Assembly (NCBI GenBank): GCA_947044405.1
Contig: CAMRHE010000460.1
Location: 538,501 to 602,500 of the forward strand
Origin: Leptodactylus fallax
Lineage: Eukaryota; Chordata; Amphibia; Anura; Leptodactylidae
Direction of reading: 5' to 3'
DNA length: 64,000 nucleotides
The position numbers and the translations under genes are program-made. The notes below the pieces were generated by a model. The model was not told the origin of the DNA and did no database searches. It saw only the letters and a program-made list of their open reading frames with translations. This document shows, piece by piece, positions 36,828 to 46,500 of this stretch. The first letter of the stretch is position 1. Each line of letters begins with the position of its first letter.

Positions 36828-38375
36828 TCACAGTACAGAAATAATACACACAGTGATGTCACAGCACAGGATAATACATACAATGATGTCACAGTACAGG
36901 GATAATACACACAGTGATGTCACAGTACAGGATAATACACACAGTGATGTCACAGTACAGGATAATACACACAGTGATGTCACAGTACAGAGATAATACA
37001 CACAGCGATGTCACAGTACAGGGATAATACACACAGTGATGTCACAGTACAGGGATAATACACACAGTGATGTCACAGTATAGAGATAATACACACAGTG
37101 ATGTCACAGTACAGCGATAATACACACAGTGATGTCACAGTACAGAGATAATACACACAGTGATGTCACAGTACAGAGATAATACACACAGTGATGTCAC
37201 AGTACAGAGATAATACACACAGTGATGTCACAGTACAGGATAATACACACAGTGATGACACAGTATAGAGATAATACACACTGATGTCACAGTACAGGAT
37301 AATACACACAGTGATGTCACAGTACAGGGATAATACACACAGTGATGACAGTACAGAAATAATACACACAGTGATGTCACAGTACAGGGATAATACACAC
37401 AGTGATGACACAGTACAGAAATAATACACACAGTGATGTCACAGTACAGGGATAATACACACAGTGATGACACAGTACAGAAATAATACACACAGTGATG
37501 TCACAGTACAGGATAATACACACAGTGATGTCACAGTACAGGGATAATACACACAGTGATGTCACAGTACAGAAATAATACACACAGTGATGTCACAGTA
37601 CAGGATAATACATACAATGATGTCACAGTACAGGGATAATACACACAGTGATGTCACAGTACAGAGATAATACACACAGTGATGACACAGTATAGAGATA
37701 ATACACACTGATGTCACAGTACAGGATAATACACACAGTGATGTCACAGTACAGGGATAATACACACAGTGATGACACAGTACAGAAATAATACACACAG
37801 TGATGTCACAGTACAGGGATAATACACACAGTGATGACACAGTACAGAAATAATACACACAGTGATGTCACAGTACAGGGATAATACACACAGTGATGAC
37901 ACAGTACAGAAATAATACACACAGTGATGTCACAGTACAGGATAATACACACAGTGATGTCACAGTACAGAGATAATACACACAGTGATGTCACAGTACA
38001 GAGATAATACACACAGTGATGTCACAGTACAGAGATAATACACATAGTGATGTCACAGTACAGGGATAATACACACAGTGATGTCACAGTACAGAGATAA
38101 TACACACAGTGATGTCACAGTACAGAGATAATACACACAGTGATGTCACAGTACAGGGATAATACACACAGTGATGTCACAGTACAGGGATAATACACAC
38201 AGTGATGTCACAGCACAGAAATAATACACACAGTGATGTCACAGAACAGGAATAATAAACACAGTGATGTCACAGTACAGGGTAATACACACAGTGGTGT
38301 CACAGTACAGGGATAATGCACACAGTGATGTCACAGTATAGGATAATACAGGGTTAATGCACACAATGATGTCAC
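36828..38375. repeat. 1.5-kb minisatellite of 30/31-bp units
   Basis: About 49 copies contain acacagtgatgtcacagtac followed by agggataatac, agagataatac, agaaataatac or aggataatac. The tgatgtca core is one base from the cAMP response element tgacgtca. It is intergenic, between EEF2K and POLR3E. Open frames on the minus strand (VLSLYCDITVC-like) are unit artefacts. Confidence 0.95.
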
Positions 38376-40238
38376 ACTACAGAGTTATTGATATCCATAG
38401 TCGTCACTAATCGCACCGTAGGTCTCAGTAGGCCCCCTTAGTTTTTAGGCCCCATAGTAGCTGCCATGTCTACTACCCTGACTGTGTGTTTCAGCAGTTC
38501 CCACTAAAATCATACTTGCCAACTTTCCCATATTGTCTTGGAGTCTTCCCAAAACACAGGAGACCTCCTAAACTTCTGGAAGAGCAGGCGAGACTCCTGG
38601 GCCGGCTGCGCTCTCATATCTGCTGGGCTAGCAGCCGTTTTGTGGGTAATATCACGTCCTGAAAAGGGGGGCATGGCCAGAAAACTTTGTGCCCACATCA
38701 GAAAACGTGGACATGGCGCAGCGTGAAGGAGGGCGTGGTTTCACCAACAGGGGGCGTGACCCTAATATTTACAATAGTACAAGTGTATGGCGGATTTGAT
38801 GTCACATGTACTTTGTTATAGTCGGTCTAAATCAGGTTATTCTGTAGGGGCCGTTCACACAGTGGTAAGTGAAGAGGCCTTTGGGGTGATCGGACACCAC
38901 AGAGTCCTCTCCTTCTTCAGGCGTGTGCGTCCTGCGGCAGAAAGCTGAGGGCAGAGCTTTGTCCTTCCGCTGCACTTTACTCGCTGGTTACGCTAAGTTC
39001 ACATTACTCTTGGCTGTCTGTTGTTCTGGTCCGTCGAAGGAGCCGAATAGGCGGATCGCTAAAATAGTGGTTACACAATAAAGGGGTCCGTCAGGTGTTG
39101 ATTTAACCCCTTCTCGACATCCGACATATTAATATGTACTATACAGGAAAGACCCAGTGCTAATGTTCACGATCAGCGGCATTAAGACCTCGAAGCTGAC
39201 GGAGGCGCCATTTTAGGGAGGATCGCCAGCACCTGCAACAAGATCTGGGCCGGTGATCTGTTGCCTTGACAGCCGGGAGACCATTGAAGGCTTGTCTGGC
39301 ATTACTTTCTATTGCAGCCTGTACTAGTAGAGCCGCCATTTTGTAATGCATTAGTGGTCAGACCGCCTGGGGCTCAGGACCTCTGGGGGGATCTAATAAT
39401 TATAGCTAAAAAAATAAAAAGAATTAAAATTTCAAATCCCCCCCTTTCCCTAGAACACATATAAAAGTAAAGAATTACAGTGAAGCACATACATATGTGT
39501 CTGAAGACGCCCGCTCTGCAAATCTAGAAATATATTTTTCCTGTACGGTAAACGCCATATCGGAAAAAAAAAATCGAAAGTGCTGAACTGCCGTATTTTC
39601 AGTGTTTTGCTTCTGATCATATATATATATATACGGTATATACACACACAGTGGCCTAACTACAGGCTGAAGGGCCAGTTTGGGGCCCCCACAGCAGTTT
39701 TCTTCCTATTGTGCCGCCATCTCCCCCCACAATCCATCCTTGACTATACGCTGACCAGTTGCCCCAGTTCACCAGAGGACAGGGGTGATAAATTTCCAAT
39801 GCACAAACTGCCAGTGATCAGAGGGAAAGACGATCAACCTTCGTGTGGTAAGGGAGACTGACGGATCCAGTGGTAGATAACACCAACATTTCATTTGGCC
39901 AACATTTCTGTGTTAAATCATCTTTTTACACTTGGTCTTATATAATATTGTAATTTTCGGAGATAATGACTTTTGGGATTTCCTAGGCTGTGCCATAATC
40001 ATCAACATGAACAGAAAGAAACACTTGGAAAAGTTCCCTCTGTTTGTAATGACTCAATATAATACAATATAATATAATATATGGGTTTCACTTTTTCAAT
40101 TGAATTACTAAAACAACTTTTCGATCATATTCTAATTTATTGAGATGTCCTTGTGTATACTCCACTATATATTCCACTATAGAGTGTAGAATGTATATAA
40201 TACGATATAGGGCATACACACAATACCTCGTGCATCAG
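38376..40238. other. intergenic DNA upstream of the tRNA gene
   Basis: No gene is recognised. It contains short (TA)n at about 39619-39645, an AT-rich run at 40055-40082, and old repeat phrases ('ctaagttcacattactctt' near 38992). Nothing is well delimited. Confidence 0.5.
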
Positions 40239-40320
40239 GGTAGCGTGGCCGAGCGGTCTAAGGCGCTGGATTAAGGCTCCAGTCTCTTCGGGGGCGTGGG
40301 TTCGAATCCCACCGCTGCCA
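40239..40320 (+). tRNA. tRNA-Leu (anticodon AAG)
   Basis: An 82-nt gene with a complete cloverleaf. The acceptor GGTAGCG pairs with CGCTGCC and is followed by discriminator A. The A-box region is TGGCCGAGCGG. The anticodon arm CTGGA-TTAAGGC-TCCAG has AAG at 40273-40275. The long variable arm TCTCTTCGGGGGC is typical of a class II Leu tRNA. The T arm GTGGG-TTCGAAT-CCCAC contains the B box GGTTCGAATCC at 40299-40309. It is transcribed by RNA polymerase III in the same direction as POLR3E, and its end lies about 0.1-0.2 kb from that gene's first exon. No intron. Confidence 0.98.
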
Positions 40321-40325
40321 GATAG

Positions 40326-40330
40326 TTTTT
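40326..40330 (+). terminator. Pol III terminator of tRNA-Leu
   Basis: TTTTT on the non-template strand six bases after the tRNA discriminator, the standard RNA polymerase III stop. Confidence 0.92.
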
Positions 40331-40419
40331 CTTCTCTCTGTAATTTTCCTTCTCCGTGTAATGAGAGCGCCACCTGGCGGCAGTGACAGGACGCGGCGCG
40401 CACTGCATTGTGGGTAAGA

Positions 40420-40526
40420 GGAGCCGCTCCCCACGTGTCTGCATTAGCAGCAGTATGGCCGCCGCCTGAGGTCTGACTGGGGAGCTTCTCACACACCGGG
40501 GCGACTGCTGGGAGACGTGTGCTCAG
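40420..40526 (+). other. POLR3E: POLR3E non-coding exon 1 (inferred)
   Basis: The donor gctcag|gtaagg at 40526/40527 is a strong consensus, and the preceding sequence is GC-rich and between the promoter and the coding exons. The 5' boundary is a guess. Mammalian POLR3E also starts with a non-coding exon, as I recall. Confidence 0.55.
40455..40469 (+). other. upstream mini-ORF in POLR3E 5' UTR
   Basis: ATG GCC GCC GCC TGA, four codons (MAAA) plus stop, in the inferred exon 1. If the transcription start lies upstream, it could lower POLR3E translation. The initiation context cagtATGg is moderate. Confidence 0.4.
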
Positions 40527-40770
40527 GTAAGGCCGGAGGAGGCTGGAGGGTAGCAGAGGCCGCCGGGGCCGCGGTGTGAGGAGGGCCGGACACCTGCTAG
40601 TGCCCTACTGCCCAGGCCCGGGGCATCTTGTGACTCTGCTGCCCTGACTGGAGTCTCTCATTATCTCTGGGAACTTCTCCTACACCAGGGCCTGTATTAC
40701 ATACATCATACCTGGGTCACTGACACACTGCTCCGGCACTGCAGCTCTGTCAGCGGGCACTTACTGGGGG

Positions 40771-41075
40771 AAAGCTGGGTGACTACCACAGACTAGTGAC
40801 TGCATGGTCCGGCTGTATTACCATTCAGGTGCTAGGAAAGCTGGGTGAATACCACAGCCTAGTGACTGCGTGGTCTGGCTGTATTACCATTCAGGAGCTA
40901 GGAAAGCTGGGTGAGTACTACAGACGCCTGGTCTGTCTAGTGACGGCATGGACTGGCTGTATTACCATTCAGGAGCTAGGAAAGCTGGGTGACTACCACG
41001 GACGCCTGGTCTGTCTAATGATTGCATGGACTGGCTGTATTACCATTCATGGGCTAGGAAAGCTGGGTGATGAGC
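40771..41075. repeat. 66/78-bp tandem repeat in POLR3E intron 1
   Basis: aaagctgggtga recurs at 40771, 40837, 40903, 40981 and 41059, giving spacings of 66, 66, 78 and 78. The longer units carry an added gcctggtctgtct phrase. Each unit includes ggctgtattaccattca. It is close to the promoter. Confidence 0.92.
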
Positions 41076-41592
41076 CTTGTACAGTGGCCGTATTGGCATA
41101 GATTTCCCATAAGCATTTATACGTATGATTATATATATACAGTATATATATCTGACTAGTGTATATGGCGGCCATTATAACACCGGCTGCCCTCCTATAA
41201 CGTCACGTATTCTGCCGGCCGTGGCCCCATCTGCACCAGTTTTTGCGGATATTTGGGTTCCTTGTGGGGTCTCTTTGGTGCGTGGCCGTTCCTTACACCA
41301 CATTATTGGTTCTGCTCATCGCTCGGCGCTTTTTGCGGCGTCTCCTCGGCCGACACATTTCTTATAACTCGCACCAGAAACCTGTAGTGACTTATACGTA
41401 AATTCTGCGCCACTTCCTGACTGTCGTAGATTTCGGTTCTGGCGCTCGGGACCTCATAATAATTGAGGCGTCTCGTACCAGTCGGAGAATTTAATAAGAC
41501 TGTTGGAGGAAACGTCAGACTGTGCAGATCCCCCCCATGGTCTGCGCTTGGGCTCTGTTCACACTACTGTTATGGACAGCAATGGGCGTTAA

Positions 41593-41987
41593 AGGGGTTG
41601 TCCAGAAAATGCAGATTTTTGTCAGGGAAGGTGAAAAAAACCACGTGCGTTAAGGTGTCCCAGGCTGCGGTGCGATCCAGAGGTGCCCGGAGTTTGTTCC
41701 GGCAGAAGTCCTCGCCGCATGTGACCGCTGAAGCCAGTCAGTGACCTAAGGAAAGGACCCGGGATGTCCCTGCTGATGGATGTGAGTGACGTCTGGTAAT
41801 CCCCGGTCCTTACCTTAGGCCACTGATTGGTGAGGACTTCTGCCGGAACACACACTGGGCGCCGCTGGACCGGACCGCAGGCTGGGACCCTGGAGTGCCG
41901 GGGACAGGTGACTGTGGGTTTTTTTTTTTCACCTTCCCGACCTCCTGGTAAACATCTGTATTTTCTGGACGGCTCCTTTAACTAGTG
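41593..41987. mobile_element. T2-like MITE (TTAA flanked)
   Basis: TTAA at 41589-41592 and 41988-41991. Left end AGGGGTTGTCCAGAAAATGC, right end GTATTTTCTGGACGGCTCCT. Inner symmetry includes gggaaggtgaaaaaaa on the left and tttttttcaccttccc on the right. 395 bp. Confidence 0.85.
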
Positions 41988-42008
41988 GTAGTGTGAACCC
42001 AGCCTTAA

Positions 42009-42545
42009 AGGGAGTCTGTCAGCAGGAAAACCAGTATCAGACTAATGACCGTGCCTTGTAGGGCGGATTCTGCACTTACCAAAATTGCCTTTCTTAGACT
42101 AGGTTCACATCCGACCCCAACGAGGGAGAGCCTGACCGCCAAAACAGCGGTGACCCGCGGACACCGACTATAATGATGTCTGTCGGTTTTATACTGAAAT
42201 CAGCAGAGAGAAAAGTTCTCCGTACAGGACTCGTCTCTTCACCATTTTTCGACGGTTTCTGCGGTGGAGATTCCGGCTCAGGTGTGAACATAACCTTATT
42301 CTGCGTTATCCTAAAAATCAGAATTTCATTCTTATGCAAATTAGCAGAAAAGGGCTTCAGGGGCGTGTCCTCTCCTAATGGGGCTTCTGAAGCCCTTTTA
42401 AGCTAATTTGCATAAGAATGAAATTCAGATTTTTAGGATATTTGGGCTGCAATGCAGAAGAAGAAAGACATCTCTGGAAAGTTTAGAATCCGCCTACAAG
42501 GGACTGTCATTAGTCTGATGCTGCTTTTCTGCTGACAGACTCCCT
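42009..42545. mobile_element. T2-like foldback MITE with nested repeat
   Basis: TTAA at 42005-42008 precedes AGGGAGTCTGTCAGCAGG. The right end is CTGCTGACAGACTCCCT, flanked by ATAC (degraded TTAA). Inner arms 'ggcggattctgc/gaatccgcc' and 'aaaatcagaatttcattctt/aagaatgaaattcagatttt' give an extensive foldback. A second repeat (about 42095-42290, starting 'ctaggttcacatccg') appears inserted in the left half. Confidence 0.82.
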
Positions 42546-43498
42546 ATACAGGAGACTGGGACCAAGCTGCAGTACCGGGCACGGCCATGCATGTATGCAC
42601 CGGACTGCGGAGACAGAGGGCCCACCGCTTCATTCTGCGGATTGTGAGGATTATAAAGGGTCGCTGCGTCCCCTATAGGTGCCCAAACATGCAGAGCAAA
42701 GTCATCCCATCCTGCTGATTGTGGCGAGACCGGCCAACTAGTGAGTGTGTGTGGTGGTGCGCCGATTCCCTGACACATGATGGCCGGGCACGTTGGATTG
42801 TACAGGGGGGTCTGGGCAGCCCTTTTAGGCAGGTTGTTCAGTGGCTTGGACACCATGAAGGGTTAACAGGTCGAGGTAACTGATCTGTGTCCGGACGAGG
42901 CGAGACGTGAGATCCCGACCTTAGATCTCCAGGGAGTGTCTGGGAAGTGTCGGTGAGTCAGGTGCCGGCTCCATGTCAGTACGTGATAGGATAACGTCGG
43001 CTCATGGAGACAGTCGAGGGGTTCTGTGACTATAAAAGTGTGAGCTCTGGGGGTCCGGCAGCAGAGCACCCACTGACCTCAGGGAATGCTCCTTGGCTGC
43101 TTGTCCACTGTCACTTGCATTGAAATTAATGGGACGTATTGAAGAACTGACGTCCCTTAAAAATGAGCACCAAGGGGTTCACCGCGACTAAGGCCGTCCG
43201 TGGCAGGTAACGCCAGTATCAGCTGCAGGTGGTCATGTGCACGTGTCTCCTAAATCTCCTCTGATGGCGGGGACGGGATACTGGTTCAGCATTCCCTTCT
43301 ATATGTTCTTTATGGAGATGACTGCGGCCACTAGAGAGGTCGGGATGGGATCAAACATGAGGGGTGCGCTGTCTGCCAGTCCATATAGAACCTGTTTGTT
43401 CCTATAATGTATACGTCTGCTGACATAGGGTCTGTTTCCATAGGTTCCATAGTTCTCTGAGTCACGTGGAGCACAGGGCGCTGGTGTCTGACAATAGT

Positions 43499-43534
43499 AT
43501 GGAAAATGAAGATGACGACCCAATTATACAAGAG
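43499..43534 (+). CDS. POLR3E: POLR3E coding exon with start codon
   Basis: ATG at 43499 followed by 11 codons (MENEDDDPIIQE), donor gtaaca. The exon begins upstream at 43444 or 43453 after ccatag. The start is chosen because the acidic N-terminus matches mammalian RPC5 and the reading joins the next exon in phase 0. Confidence 0.93.
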
Positions 43535-46500
43535 GTAACAACAATCAATTGTAAAGGTGCAGCCGCGACAAAGAACACAGGTGTAGTGCAGCACGTGGCC
43601 TCAGCCTAAAGGGGGGCCTACATAGTGGTGACCTGTCCTTAGGAGATCAGCTGCTCAGGCGGGCGAGGCTTCCACTTCACAGACCACTGGCAGCACATTC
43701 GTCACATGGCCTGTTTGAAGCTCAGTCCCATTCAAGTGAATAGGCTGACCAAGCACAGCCACTATACAGTGTGTGGCTCTGTGCTTGGTATTCAGTGAAG
43801 AGGTTGCAGCGCTCATCTGAATACAGCAGTCTTATAAACCGCTGATCGGTGGTGGCCTCGGGAGAACCCCCTTAAAAAAAAAAAAAAAAATCTGCCTTGC
43901 AGAGTCTCAGCCACAATGTTGGGGTGTCATTGAATTCAGAGGAAAAGCTCTGAAAGAGTTTCCAAACACTGGCTGTGTGCCCTCTGCGGAGAGGGAGTCC
44001 CCCGGTGCCGTGCGCCCGGCGCGGAGAGGGGAGTCCCCCGGCGCCGTGTGCCCTCTGCGGAGAGGGAGTCCCCCAGCGCCGTGCGCCCGGCGCGTAGAGG
44101 GAGTCCCCCGGCGCCGTGCGCCCGGCGCGTAGAGGGAGGCCCCCGGCGCGTAGAGGGAGGCCCCCACCCCCTGTGTACACCGCCTCCTCTGTACTGCTGC
44201 TGCGGCAGGGTCTGCAGATCTCTTACCAGATACATGAGAGCTCCATCACTGTGTGAATCCCTCCTAATGTTGTTCTTTCTGTATTTCAGCTTGACGTTTA
44301 TCTGGCCAAGAGCCTGGCAGAGAAGTTGTACTTATTCCAGGTAGCTGCTTCTATACTACTCACATCATTCCTGAATATCGCCTTATGTTATTCTGTACCG
44401 TAGGGACTCCCAGCAGGTTCTGCAGCTGGTCATGCTCACATGAATAGGAGGCCCGGCCGCTATACAGTGGAGAGAGCCCGGGGCACAGCTATAGGGCTGC
44501 AGAGGTAGCGGCTGCTTCTATGGCAGAGTGTAGGGGCCCCATTATAGACTCTTCAGGCTGCTAATTAGTGTTGGTGCCCCAAATATCCTGCTGCCCCCCG
44601 CCCTGAGAACACCTTTTGTTTCTGGAGTTCCCATCATCTCACTATTGTGTTTTTCTTCCCAAGTATCCAATACGACCATCGATGATGAACTATGATGACG
44701 TCCCGCACCTCTCGGCGAGGATTAAACCAAAGCAACAGAAGGTGGGAGATAAAAGATCTTTCTCCAGACTCTGCTCTAAGATGTGACAGATGTGACGACG
44801 TCTTCTGTGGTGTTTTTCAGGTGGAGCTTGACATGGCCATTAATACGATGAGTCCGAATTACTGTCGTAGTAAAGGAGAACAGATTGCATTGAATGTGGA
44901 CGGCACCTGCAGCGATGAGACCAGCACCTACTCCTCGTACGTATCTCTACTAAGGTCCACAAGTATATAGATGTGTATATAGTTTGTACGTGTCATGCAT
45001 TCCTTCAGGTTACTTTCTTGCAGTTTTCAGCCCTGATTCTATAGTTGTCTTCATACGGACAGGTGACGACTGCCCCTAGTGAAGGCTTAAAGGGGTTGGC
45101 CACTTTATTGTTAACTTATACCCATGAGTGTTGAGGATAGCTGTGTGTAACTTACAGTCCCAAAATTCACCAGATTTATCACAGTGGCTGATACTGAATG
45201 GTGAACCCAACATAGCTTTGAACTGTCCAGCCTAAGTTTGTAAGACCTTTTATTTGACTTACTTTGAGCCAGAATTTTACGCTCCTTGTCCTGAGAGTCC
45301 ACACCCACATGTCTAGCAAGAGGAAAAAGCCCAAACTAGATGCGCCAAAGATGCGTCGTGTCATAACCACAACCGTAAATCTGGGCCAGTGTGTCAAAAA
45401 TCATTGAGGGCGGATTTATCAGCAAATGGCTTATAGACTAGTTATCATTCATAGGTCACTTCCCCATCCCATGGCAGGCGCCTGCTCGCCCCTCAGTATG
45501 GCAGGGGATCTGCTCGCCCTCAGTATGGCAGGCGCCTGCTCGCCCTCGGTATGGCAGGGGATCTGCTCGCCCTCGGTATGGCAGGGGATCTGCTCGCCCT
45601 CTCGGTATGGCAGGGGGATCTGCTCGCCCTCTCGGTATGGCAGGGGATCTGCTCGCCCTCGGTATGGCAGGGGGATCTGCTCACCCTCTCGGTATGGCAG
45701 GGGATCTGCTCGCCCTCAGTATGGCAGGCGCCTGCTCGCCCTCGGTATGGCAGGGGATCTGCTCGCCCTCGGTATGGCAGGGGATCTGCTCGCCCTCGGT
45801 ATGGCAGGGGATCTGCTCGCCCTCGGTATGGCAGGGGATCTGCTCGCCCTCTCGGTATGGCAGGGGGATCTGCTCGCCCTCTCGGTATGGCAGGGGATCT
45901 GCTCGCCCTCTCGGTATGGCAGGGGATCTGCTCGCCCTCGGTATGGCAGGGGGATCTGCTCACCCTCTCGGTATGGCAGGGGATCTGCTCGCCCCCTCGG
46001 TATGGCAGGGGATCTGCTCGCCCTCTCGGTATGGCAGGGGATCTGCTCGCCCTCTCGGTATGGCAGGGGATCTGCTCGCCCTCTCGGTATGGCAGGGGAT
46101 CTGCTCGCCCTCTCGGTATGGCAGGGGATCTGCTCGCCCTCTCGGTATGGCAGGGGATCTGCTCGCCCTCTCGGTATGGCAGGGGATCTGCTCGCCCTCT
46201 CGGTATGGCAGGGGGATCTGCTCGCCCTCTCGGTATGGCAGGGGATCTGCTCGCCCTCTCGGTATGGCAGGGGATCTGCTCGCCCTCTCGGTATGGCAGG
46301 GGATCTCGCCCTCTCGGTATGGCAGGGGATCTGCTCGCCCTCTCGGTATGGCAGGGGATCTGCTCGCCCTCTCGGTATGGCAGGGGATCTGCTCGCCCTC
46401 TCGGTATGGCAGGGGATCTGCTCAGCTGTTGCCTGCAGAATACATCACATTTTAATGTGACAGATTCGCTTTTACGTATACTTGACCATCTATGCATTAA

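Larger units (their letters stand above)
40331..40640 (+). promoter_or_regulatory. POLR3E: GC-rich POLR3E promoter / CpG-rich region
   Basis: CpG-dense sequence (for example ggacgcggcgcgcactgc, gccgccggggccgcggtg) surrounds the inferred first exon. There is no TATA box near the expected start, and an element 'gcattgtgggtaagagg' lies at about 40406-40422. This is consistent with a housekeeping CpG-island promoter. The transcription start is not determined. Confidence 0.65.
40527..43443. other. POLR3E: POLR3E intron 1
   Basis: It contains the 66/78-bp tandem repeat (40771-41075), two MITEs (41593-41987 and 42009-42545) and otherwise unrecognised DNA at 41076-41590 and 42546-43440. The acceptor of exon 2 is either 43443 or 43452. 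Confidence 0.6.

Noticed and set aside
40527..43443. Antisense Pol III gene in POLR3E intron 1, as reported from a MIR element in mammals
   Set aside because: I looked for a B box on the minus strand (ggattcgaacc-like) and saw none. The only clear B box is in the tRNA-Leu.
43872..44344. Pro/Arg/Gly-rich frames of about 90-100 codons
   Set aside because: They arise from the GC-rich 36-bp repeat and cross a POLR3E exon in the wrong frame.
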